Source of the DNA: CAZVWJ01 sp964631325 | GTDB lineage: Bacteria; T1Sed10-126 | Reading direction: 5' to 3' | Length of the DNA: 9,532 bases | Assembly (NCBI GenBank): GCA_964631325.1 | Contig: CAZVWJ010000074.1 | Coordinates: 1 to 9,532, forward strand | Shown: positions 1 through 5,325 of the stretch, in pieces | How the letters are laid out: each line of letters opens with the position of its first letter | Numbering within the stretch: the stretch's first letter is position 1 | Translations under genes and position numbers: made by a program | The notes under the pieces: model-generated | Told to the model about the DNA's origin: nothing | Databases searched by the model: none | What the model saw: the letters and a program-made list of their open reading frames with translations, nothing else

Positions 1-276
1 TCGAAGAGGCGAAGAGGTGACTGGGCGAAGAGGCGAAAACCCGTAACTTGCAAAATAACAAATCTGCGTGTATCCGCGTTAATCCGCGAGCTAATAAGGT
101 TTTGATCTTGAACTTAATCTGTGTAATCCCTCTAATCTGTGGATAATGAACTTGATTTTGAATTACACAGAACTTAGATTTGTGTAGATCCGTGCAGATT
201 AGTGGACCCTGAGGTCTTGAACTTGATCTTAATTTATAATCCGCGCCAATCTGCGTAAATCTGCGAGCTAATAAGG
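1..276 (+). repeat. Composite dispersed repeat, copy I (cut by window edge)
   Basis: Non-coding repeat that begins before the window. It has a GA-rich part with octamers ending in GCGA (1-40), then two outward blocks of the form TCTGCGT..ATC.GCG..GCGAGCT ending at 92 and 269. Between them lies an AT-rich segment with TTGAACTTAATCTGTG and TTAGTGGACC. Positions 1-104 are identical to 3450-3553 of copy IV, and 100-276 are identical to 962-1138 of copy II. The end is 18 nt from the stop codon of the minus-strand gene at 295-576. Open frames across it (phrases such as LRLCVFA and FCVHLRA) are translation artefacts of the repeat. Confidence 0.9.
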
Positions 277-294
277 CTTTGATTTATAGGAAGG

Positions 295-576
295 TTAAGT
301 AAATACGGAGACCACGACGGTGATCAAGGTAGCGATCATCAATCCGAGCATCCAGCGAAAATGCCAGTCAATTTTTGCATCTAACTGCCCGAACTTATTC
401 TCGATTTTCGCATCCACCTGCCCAAATTTCTTATCCATTTTAGCGTCCAGGTGGTTAATTCGACGGGAGAGTTCGTCTAACCGCTTGTCAATGGAATTAA
501 ACCGCTCCCCGAAGTCTTCCACACGCCCTTCTAACCGGCTTACCCGGCTTTCAAGTGTTTCGGATGGATTGGCCAT
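295..576 (-). CDS. Small coiled-coil protein with C-terminal membrane anchor
   Basis: I do not recognise a named family. The 93-residue product is a long amphipathic coiled coil (about residues 5-72) followed by one hydrophobic segment (about 73-92, LGLMIATLITVVVSVF) at the extreme C-terminus, so it is probably tail-anchored with the coil in the cytoplasm. Residues from about 43 hold three 11-residue repeats of the form DAK[MI][DE]xKFGQ[VL], the last diverging to DAKIDWHFRWM. This is a hendecad rather than a heptad period. The ATG at 576 has a good Shine-Dalgarno (GAGGTG, complement of 584-589) 7 nt upstream. It lies alone between repeat copies I and II, on the same strand as the two toxin-antitoxin pairs. 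Similar short coil-plus-anchor proteins occur in Firmicutes and cyanobacteria as uncharacterised ORFs. A haemolysin XhlA-like role is possible but not supported by any motif I can see. Confidence 0.75.
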   Translation of the reverse strand: MANPSETLESRVSRLEGRVEDFGERFNSIDKRLDELSRRINHLDAKMDKKFGQVDAKIENKFGQLDAKIDWHFRWMLGLMIATLITVVVSVFT

Positions 577-664
577 TTAATTTCACCTCACTAAAAAACT
601 AACAGATCCGAGGACAAATCACAAGAAAAAACAGCAAAAGCAACCCGTGACCCGAAAACCAAAT
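577..664. other. Short upstream region of the coiled-coil gene
   Basis: 88 nt between the start codon of the minus-strand gene and repeat copy II. It holds the ribosome binding site (584-589). On the minus strand it is T-rich, but I find no convincing paired -35/-10 hexamers. Confidence 0.5.
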
Positions 665-1138
665 AGCTCGCAGATAAACGCAGAAAAAGCGGATTAGTGG
701 AGAAACCGAAACCCCATCGAAGAGGCGCAGAGGCGGAAGTTCGTAAAAGCGAGAGATAACGCAAAGGCGCAAAGACGCAAAGAAATTCGGGAGCCCTTAA
801 AACTTTTCATAGCTCGCAGATGGACGCAGAAAAAGCGGATTAAAGGAAAAACCGTAAAACCAGCGAAGAGGCGACTGGGCGAAGATGCGAAGAGGCGAAA
901 ACCCATAACTTGAAAAATAACTAATCTGCGTGCATCTGCGTTAATCCGCGAGCTAATACGTTTTTGATCTTGAACTTAATCTGTGTAATCCCTCTAATCT
1001 GTGGATAATGAACTTGATTTTGAATTACACAGAACTTAGATTTGTGTAGATCCGTGCAGATTAGTGGACCCTGAGGTCTTGAACTTGATCTTAATTTATA
1101 ATCCGCGCCAATCTGCGTAAATCTGCGAGCTAATAAGG
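665..1138 (+). repeat. Composite dispersed repeat, copy II
   Basis: Complete copy. It opens with AGCTCGCAGATAAACGCAGA (665-684) and has its last block TCTGCGTAAATCTGCGAGCT at 1112-1131. These ends are inverted repeats of each other (18/20). A second inward block starts at 811, 146 nt after the first, and an additional outward block ends at 954. The GA-rich middle (714-745, 840-900) is phased at 8 bp. Positions 710-822 are identical to 1861-1973 (113 bp) and 962-1138 are identical to 100-276 (177 bp). No coding function is evident. Confidence 0.9.
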
Positions 1139-1164
1139 TTTTGAGGTTGAACTTAATCAGTGAG

Positions 1165-1503
1165 CTATTCCAGGTCTGGCGTGTAGTCCCAGCCGAGTCC
1201 AAATAATAAACTCGCTTTAACTTCCCTTAACCGAGAACTGTCTAAACTTGTTATCTTGGCTTTAAGGGTATCTTTCGGCACAGTAACCAGGTGATCACAG
1301 TTTAAAACACAGTCTTCGGGCAGACCGTCTTTTTCTGGACAGGAGACTTCGGTGGGGATATTGCGTATAGTTGTCGTAGCAGGAACTACTGTTACATGAT
1401 TTAATACGGGTATTACCGCCTGCCGGGTCAAAACCAGGGCTGGTCTTTTTTTATCGTGCAGTTCAACCCAGTATATAGCTCCCCGTTCTATTTTTCCAGC
1501 CAA
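1165..1503 (-). CDS. mazF: MazF/PemK-type endoribonuclease toxin
   Basis: Type II toxin expected to cut mRNA at short specific sequences when its antitoxin is lost. The 112-residue product matches the MazF/PemK fold throughout: RGAIYWVEL (7-15), the KKRPALVL strand with the likely catalytic Arg20, VVPATTTIR with the likely catalytic Thr at 43-45 (44 by alignment), IPTEV (49-53), LPEDCVLNCDHLVTV and a C-terminal helix. The loop before RPALV is short and lacks the GSEQ-type insertion found in many MazFs. The start is TTG at 1503: an in-frame TGA lies three codons upstream with no ATG between, and a GAGG (1511-1514) sits 7 nt away. The gene overlaps the antitoxin's 3' end by 16 nt, so translation is probably coupled. 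The stop codon is 33 nt from the last block of repeat II. Confidence 0.93.
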   Translation of the reverse strand: MAGKIERGAIYWVELHDKKRPALVLTRQAVIPVLNHVTVVPATTTIRNIPTEVSCPEKDGLPEDCVLNCDHLVTVPKDTLKAKITSLDSSRLREVKASLLFGLGWDYTPDLE

Positions 1504-1730
1504 TGTTGGGCCTCAGTAAAGTCCGTTAAATCGTCTTCTTTGTCCGGCTGATTACGATAACCTTCCACGCATTTTTCCTCTAATTGGTCTTGATTTTGAA
1601 TTCGTTGAATTTCATGCCGGAGAGCTTGCCGGGCCAAAGCGGAGCGGTTTGACTGAAACGTCTCCGTTAACCGGTCCACCGCTTTTAGTAACTCTTCGTC
1701 CAAAGTTAATTGAACTCGTTTCTTGGTCAT
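1488..1730 (-). CDS. mazE: Ribbon-helix-helix antitoxin of MazF
   Basis: Antitoxin and probable autorepressor. Residues 2-42 form a ribbon-helix-helix DNA-binding domain: the strand KKRVQLTLDEELL is followed by two helices with the turn QSNRSALARQAL. The acidic C-terminal tail (about 43-80, ending DFTEAQHWLEK) is the expected toxin-wrapping part. This is the EndoAI/NdoAI-type MazE typical of Bacillota rather than the AbrB-fold MazE of E. coli. I choose ATG at 1730 (80 residues) over the GTG at 1739, because the GTG lies inside the Shine-Dalgarno AGGTGA (complement of 1738-1743), which is correctly spaced for the ATG. It is encoded immediately before and overlapping mazF, the usual antitoxin-first order. 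Confidence 0.9.
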   Translation of the reverse strand: MTKKRVQLTLDEELLKAVDRLTETFQSNRSALARQALRHEIQRIQNQDQLEEKCVEGYRNQPDKEDDLTDFTEAQHWLEK

Positions 1731-1737
1731 TCTGATC

Positions 1738-1776
1738 ACCTATGTGTATAATAATACATATCCTTACAAGAAGCAA
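1738..1776 (-). promoter_or_regulatory. Probable mazEF promoter and operator
   Basis: On the minus strand, TTGCTT (complement of 1771-1776) is followed after 17 nt by TATTAT (complement of 1748-1753). A second overlapping TATTAT lies at 1751-1756. The -10 region is embedded in an imperfect palindrome, TATGT (1741-1745) and ACATA (1756-1760), a plausible site for the ribbon-helix-helix antitoxin. A start site at the usual distance would fall very close to the ribosome binding site at 1738-1743, so the exact -10 is uncertain. Confidence 0.5.
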
Positions 1777-1815
1777 TATTTTTTTGGAGAAAGTCCGTAA
1801 CCCTGGAAACCCAGT

Positions 1816-2424
1816 AGCTCGCAGATGGACGCAGAAAAAGCGGATTAGTGGAGAAACCGTAACCCCATCGAAGAGGCGCAGAGGCGGAAGTTCGTAAAAG
1901 CGAGAGATAACGCAAAGGCGCAAAGACGCAAAGAAATTCGGGAGCCCTTAAAACTTTTCATAGCTCGCAGATGAACGCAGAAAAAGCGGATCAGAGGGAA
2001 AGTCGTAAAACCGGGGAGAGGCGAAATAGCGAAGAGGCGAGGGTGCGAAGAGGCGAAAACCTTAAAAACGAAGAGGCGCAGAGGCGAAAAACCGTAAAAT
2101 CATTGCAGAGGCGAATTAGCGCAGAGGCGAAGAGGCGAAAACCCATAACTTGAAAAATAACTAATCTGCGTGCATCTGCGTAAATCTGCAAGCTAATAAG
2201 GTTTTGATTTTGAAGTTAAGCTCTTAATCTGTGTAATCTGAGTAATCTGTGGATCCAGGTTTTGATCTTGAACTTAATCTGTGTAATCCCTCTAATCTGT
2301 GGATCCAGAATTTTGAATTTCATAGAATTTAAATTTGTGGAGATTCGTGCAGATTAGTGGACCATAAGTTCTTGAACTTGATCTTAATTTATAATCTGAG
2401 CAAATCTGCGTTAATCCGCGAGCT
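1816..2424 (+). repeat. Composite dispersed repeat, copy III (longest)
   Basis: Starts with AGCTCGCAGATGGACGCAGA (1816-1835), has a second inward block at 1962 (146 nt on) and outward blocks ending in AGCT at 2194 and 2424. The GA-rich centre (2010-2150) is extended relative to the other copies and is built of octamers ending in GCGA (agaggcga, aatagcga, gggtgcga). The AT-rich module carries an extra internal partial duplication near 2220-2310 (two 'aatctgtgtaatc..aatctgtgga' stretches). The last AGCT is only 3 nt from the vapC stop codon. The short open frames here are artefacts. Confidence 0.9.
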
Positions 2425-2427
2425 AAT

Positions 2428-2835
2428 TCAACAGAAAGCGCGGTAATCCCGGGGGCTGAACATCAACAGATCGGATTCCGGGAAATCCTGGAGGTTCCGT
2501 GAAATAAACGCTTCGGCCTCGGAGTCAAGCGCTGAGAAATACTGTACGCCGTCCTCGTAATCAGCTATCTCGGCGGCCAGCGCCCGGTCTATTATTCGCT
2601 GATTAATTTGAGTTACGTCCAAAACAGTTCTAATTTCCTGGAGAATATTTTTGGCCTTTTCTCGCCTGTGGTTCCGGGAAAGCAGGTAAAAAAGGATAGG
2701 GAAGGAGAGAGCACTTGCATAACCTTGATCCTTGTTCTCTTCTAACCGGTTAAAAATCCAGACTGCGTCGTCGACAAAAGGGTCTCTTTCTTCCAGTAAG
2801 TCGAGGATGACGTTCACGTCCAGGAAAATTTTCAA
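2428..2835 (-). CDS. vapC: PIN-domain toxin (VapC-like)
   Basis: A 135-residue PIN-domain protein, expected to be a Mg2+-dependent RNase toxin. Visible motifs are the N-terminal strand FLDVNVILDLL with the first acidic residue Asp6, ADYEDGVQYFSAL with Asp92, Glu94 and Asp95, and FISRNLQDF (110-118), the usual closing strand with Arg113-Asn114 and Asp117. The segment that carries the second acid in classical VapC proteins reads SALSFPILFYLL (41-52) and has no Glu. As I recall, this is normal in the PIN subfamily paired with small ribbon-helix-helix antitoxins, so it need not mean inactivity. The start is TTG at 2835, overlapping the antitoxin stop as TTGA, with AGGA upstream. No ATG is available. 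The stop codon nearly touches repeat III. Confidence 0.88.
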   Translation of the reverse strand: MKIFLDVNVILDLLEERDPFVDDAVWIFNRLEENKDQGYASALSFPILFYLLSRNHRREKAKNILQEIRTVLDVTQINQRIIDRALAAEIADYEDGVQYFSALDSEAEAFISRNLQDFPESDLLMFSPRDYRAFC

Positions 2836-3071
2836 GAATATTTTTCCTGCAGGTATTTTTCGTAGTCCTCGCGGTCACCTTCTTGGATTGTCCCCTTGAG
2901 CCGGCTGATAAAAGCGGAAGCCTGGTTCTCCGGTTCCTCTTTGGACCTTCGAGCCAGGTTGCGGAAATATTTTTCGGTCAATCCGGAAACACTTTCCTCC
3001 CGCTCTTTAGCAATTTTCTTAGCCGCTTCAATAATTTCTTTGTTCATCCGGAGAGTCAGTTTCTTTTTCAT
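2832..3071 (-). CDS. Ribbon-helix-helix-like antitoxin partner of the PIN toxin
   Basis: A 79-residue antitoxin. The N-terminus MKKKLTLRMNKEIIEAAKKI, followed by AKEREESVSGLTEKYFRNL, looks like a short DNA-binding strand and two helices of the ribbon-helix-helix type (DUF6364-like by my recollection). Residues 45-79 form a charged, probably disordered toxin-binding tail (ISRLKGTIQEGDREDYEKYL). I use ATG 3071 rather than the more distal in-frame start at 3119. A strong GGGAGG lies 9-10 nt upstream of 3071, and the predicted promoter and operator occupy 3104-3152, so the longer form would start at or before the transcription start. It shares 4 nt (TTGA) with the toxin, which supports coupled translation. 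Confidence 0.85.
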   Translation of the reverse strand: MKKKLTLRMNKEIIEAAKKIAKEREESVSGLTEKYFRNLARRSKEEPENQASAFISRLKGTIQEGDREDYEKYLQEKYS

Positions 3072-3078
3072 TCTCGCA

Positions 3079-3086
3079 GACCTCCC
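3079..3086 (-). promoter_or_regulatory. Ribosome binding site fixing the antitoxin start
   Basis: The minus strand reads ACGGGAGGTC just upstream of ATG 3071. The strong GGGAGG at about 9-nt spacing selects this ATG over the in-frame start at 3119. Confidence 0.7.
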
Positions 3087-3103
3087 GTAAACTGAAATTA
3101 CCT

Positions 3104-3152
3104 TGACGTATAAACCCACTGATAATATACGTCATAAAAGTTTAGTTTGCAA
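3104..3152 (-). promoter_or_regulatory. vapBC-type promoter with 9-bp inverted-repeat operator
   Basis: A perfect 9-bp inverted repeat, TGACGTATA (3104-3112) and TATACGTCA (3126-3134), is separated by 13 nt, about two helical turns centre to centre. On the minus strand TTGCAA (3147-3152) and TATATT (complement of 3124-3129) are 17 nt apart, so the -10 box sits inside one operator arm. This fits autorepression by the adjacent antitoxin or the antitoxin-toxin complex. Confidence 0.65.
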
Positions 3153-3177
3153 GTCAATTTTTTCACAGGAGGTTTTA

Positions 3178-3553
3178 GTACGAAAAGGCGTAGGTGCGAA
3201 AAGGCGAAAAACCGTAAAAACCTATAAACCCGGTGAGCTCGCAGATGGACGCAGAAAAAGCGGATTAGTGGAGAAACCGTAACCCCATCGAAGAGGCGCA
3301 GAGGCGGAAGTTCGTAAAAGCGAGAGATAACGCAAAGGCGCAAAGACGCAAAGACGCAAAGACGCAAAGAAATTCGGGAGCCCTTAAAACTTCTTATAGC
3401 TCGCAGATGAACGCAGAAAAAGCGGATCAGAGGGAAAACCGTGAAACCATCGAAGAGGCGAAGAGGTGACTGGGCGAAGAGGCGAAAACCCGTAACTTGC
3501 AAAATAACAAATCTGCGTGTATCCGCGTTAATCCGCGAGCTAATAAGGTTTTG
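3178..3553 (+). repeat. Composite dispersed repeat, copy IV
   Basis: A GA-rich lead-in (3178-3235) precedes the inward block AGCTCGCAGATGGACGCAGA (3236-3255). A second inward block starts at 3398 and the outward block ends in AGCT at 3541. The two inward blocks are 162 nt apart here but 146 nt in copies II and III. The extra 16 nt are two additional GACGCAAA octamers near 3344-3370. Positions 3450-3553 are identical to window positions 1-104. It contains no supported gene. Confidence 0.9.
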
Positions 3554-3576
3554 TCCTTGAACCTGACTTTTCTTCC

Positions 3577-3822
3577 CTAACCTGATTAATTCGCGACAGT
3601 TTAGCTGTCGTGAATTAATCACCCGCAGGGACGCATTCAATCGAGCACCGGTTGGCATCTAATAACATTTGAACAGTATTAAACCGTATTGTATGAGTCA
3701 TGCATAAATGATTTTGTTACTCGATTGAAGGCGTGGTTAGTCCAGCACACAAATCAGTAAAAATTAAAGTTAAATTACACACTGTACTTTAAATTGTCAG
3801 TATTACGACTTGATTTAATTGC
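3577..3822 (+). repeat. Structured element copy A: four-way-junction fold, candidate ncRNA
   Basis: Non-coding element of 246 nt between first and last conserved blocks. P1 pairs CTAACC (3577-3582) with GGTTAG (3735-3740). P2 is a 17-bp hairpin (3583-3599 with 3605-3621, loop TTTAG, one G-U at 3593/3611). P3 is CCC-GCA-GGG (3622-3630). P4 pairs 3631-3645 with 3720-3734 (14/15 pairs, core TTCAATCGAG) around a 74-nt arm. Helices abut with no unpaired junction bases. After the junction come TCCAGCAC (3741-3748), a 7-bp hairpin (3764-3770 with 3786-3792) and a conserved AT-rich tail (3799-3822). Copy B at 9283 shows the same fold with compensatory changes. The wobble pair favours the plus strand if transcribed. 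I cannot assign a known RNA family; a cruciform-forming mobile or recombination DNA is the alternative. Confidence 0.75.
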
Positions 3823-4009
3823 CGCTGCTGATTTGAGTGCTGTATCGTAGATACGAATTATTTACGAAAATTACATTTTCCGTGAATAATTCGGACTAAA
3901 AAATTCAAGAAACCCTGTCGATACTAAATTTAGAACCATTTTCAGGGAGAATGCTGGAAATATTCTCGGTAAGGGTTTAAGTTTATTAAGATGGAAAGCA
4001 AAAAAACCT
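3823..4009. other. Non-coding, hairpin-rich AT-rich stretch
   Basis: No gene is visible. It has a strong hairpin (3854-3866 with 3881-3893, 13 pairs including one U-G, extended inward by AAAAT/ATTTT with one bulged C). It also has CCCTG (3913-3917) that can pair with CAGGG (3943-3947), while the overlapping AAACCCT can instead pair with AGGGTTT (3972-3978), and GAGAAT/ATTCTC (3947-3952 with 3962-3967). No flagellar sigma-28-type or clear sigma-70-type promoter was recognised, although this is where a promoter for the operon at 4301 could lie. Confidence 0.5.
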
Positions 4010-4266
4010 CGAAGAGGCGAACAAACGTAAAAACCTATAAACCCTATGAGCTCGCAGATGGACGCAGAAAAGGCGGATTAGAGAGAAAAACATAAAACCA
4101 GCGAAGAGGCGAAAACCTTAAAAACGAAGAGGCGAAGGTGCGAAAAGGCGAAAAAACGAGAAAACCTATAAACTCTGTGAGCTCGCAGGTGGACGCAGAA
4201 AAGGCGGATTTAAATAATAACAAATCTGCGTGCATCAGCGTTAATCCGCGAGCTAATAAGGTTTTG
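4010..4266 (+). repeat. Composite dispersed repeat, copy V (shortest complete form)
   Basis: GA-rich octamers flank two inward blocks at 4049-4068 and 4180-4199 (131 nt apart), and the outward block ends in AGCT at 4254, followed by AATAAGGTTTTG. It lacks the long AT-rich module of copies I-III. Its end is about 35 nt before the flbD start codon, so it separates this operon from whatever lies upstream. Confidence 0.88.
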
Positions 4267-4300
4267 TCCGATTTTAGCTGTTTAACGGAATTGAATTTCT

Positions 4301-4522
4301 ATGATAATTTCTACGCGCCTGGACGGTTCTAAATTATATATTTCCCCGCATCAGATTGAATACATAGAAGAGACTCCGGACACGGTTATTTACCTGGTTT
4401 CCGGAAAGAAAATTATTGTTCGCGAATCAAGCAAAGAAATCATCGAGCGGTTGACGGATTACTGGCAGAAAATTAATAGTGGTGCAGAAATTAGAATGGA
4501 AGATAAAAGGGAGGAAGATTGA
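4301..4522 (+). CDS. flbD: FlbD/SwrD-family small flagellar protein
   Basis: A 73-residue protein with the family pattern clearly visible: TRLDGSKLYISPHQIEYIEE, then TPDTVIYLVSGKKIIVRES (about 25-44), and a helical charged C-terminus. The family is small, cytosolic and encoded next to motA in many Clostridia and spirochaetes. The Bacillus homologue SwrD raises flagellar motor power, which suits its place directly before motAB. An in-frame stop two codons upstream (4292-4294) fixes the ATG at 4301. The Shine-Dalgarno is weak (CGGAA, 4286-4290). The gene usually follows flgE, but here a dispersed repeat lies directly upstream. Its stop codon overlaps the likely motA ATG by one base (TGATG). Confidence 0.92.
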   Translation: MIISTRLDGSKLYISPHQIEYIEETPDTVIYLVSGKKIIVRESSKEIIERLTDYWQKINSGAEIRMEDKREED

Positions 4523-5322
4523 TGGACGTAAGTAGTGTCATTTCGGTAATTGCTACAATAGGTGTTATTATTATCGGGATGTTTATCGCCAGCAGTGGCC
4601 GCCTGATAATGTTTGTGGATCCGTCTTCAATTTTTATTGTAATCGGGGGCGGTATTGGAGCATTCTTTATTTCCTATCCCCTGGATAAATGTAAAAGATT
4701 CATCTCTGTATTGAAAGTGGTGTTTGCTTCCCAGGAGTTAGATGTGAACGAGGTTAGGCCGGTTATGGTAAGCTTTGCTGAAAAAGCCCGGCGCGAGGGA
4801 CTGTTGGCCCTGGAGGATGACCTGCAGGAGTTGGACGATGAATTTCTGCGGAAAGGGATCCAGCTTGTAGTTGACGGCACAGATCCGGAATTGGTTGAAC
4901 AGATAATGCGCACGGAACTGGAACAGATCGATGATCGTCACGGTTTTGGTTCGGGGGTAATGACCCACATGGCCGGACTTTTTCCTTCACTGGGTATGAT
5001 TGGAACACTTATCGGACTAATTGTTATGCTTGCTAATCTTGACAATCCGGATGCGCTGGGGCCGTCAATGGCTGTTGCGTTGATTACTACTTTTTACGGG
5101 GCTGTCATTGCTAACGCTCTTGCTGCTCCAATGGGTCAAAGATTAAGTACAAAAAATGACGATGAAATTTTACAGAAAGAGTTAATGATCGAAGGAGTCC
5201 TTGCTATTCAGGCCGGGGAAAATCCGCGGATAGTGGAAGAAAAACTCAAAGCTTATCTCCCGGCCAGCCAGATTACTGAAGAGGAAGAATCAGAAACTGA
5301 AGAAGAGGGCGGTCCTGAATAA
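4522..5322 (+). CDS. motA: Flagellar motor stator protein MotA
   Basis: Inner-membrane stator subunit that forms the ion channel with MotB and pushes on FliG. Four membrane segments lie at about 4-24, 33-52, 146-171 and 179-203 (numbered from ATG 4522, 266 residues). The large cytoplasmic loop holds EKARREGLLALEDD, whose Arg90/91 and Glu98 correspond to the charged residues that contact FliG in E. coli MotA. The conserved channel prolines are Pro155 (FPSLGMIGTLIGL) and Pro203 (AAPMGQRL). A TTG at 4519 is also in frame, but GGGAGG (4509-4514) is spaced 7 nt from the ATG. The C-terminal tail is unusually acidic (TEEEESETEEEGGPE). It overlaps the flbD stop by one base and lies 3 nt before motB. 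Ion specificity cannot be judged from MotA alone. Confidence 0.96.
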   Translation: MDVSSVISVIATIGVIIIGMFIASSGRLIMFVDPSSIFIVIGGGIGAFFISYPLDKCKRFISVLKVVFASQELDVNEVRPVMVSFAEKARREGLLALEDDLQELDDEFLRKGIQLVVDGTDPELVEQIMRTELEQIDDRHGFGSGVMTHMAGLFPSLGMIGTLIGLIVMLANLDNPDALGPSMAVALITTFYGAVIANALAAPMGQRLSTKNDDEILQKELMIEGVLAIQAGENPRIVEEKLKAYLPASQITEEEESETEEEGGPE

Positions 5323-5325
5323 GCT

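Noticed and set aside
694..906. Minus-strand open frame with FCVHLRA and LRLCAFALS phrases
   Set aside because: It lies wholly in repeat copy II, and the same peptide phrases recur in every repeat copy. No ribosome binding site or family motif.
921..1202. Minus-strand 93-codon frame overlapping the mazF 3' end
   Set aside because: Composed of the AT-rich repeat module and overlapping the well-supported mazF in another frame.
3098..3658. 186-codon minus-strand open frame
   Set aside because: It runs through repeat IV and the P2 hairpin of the structured element. Its peptide is a translation of repeats.
3577..3822. tRNA, tmRNA, RNase P RNA or group II intron domain
   Set aside because: No CCA end or T-arm consensus, no tag-reading frame and no domain V-like hairpin. 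The 246-nt four-way fold does not match any of these.
1..4266. CRISPR array
   Set aside because: Repeats are long (200-600 nt), composite and irregularly spaced. There are no short direct repeats with uniform unique spacers and no cas genes.
1..4266. True integron with attC sites
   Set aside because: No integrase gene and no recognisable attC core sites (GTTRRRY type) at the module junctions. Kept only as an architectural analogy.
4255..4300. Sigma-28 flagellar promoter before flbD
   Set aside because: CCGATTTT at about 4268 resembles part of a -10, but no TAAA lies at the required 15-nt spacing.
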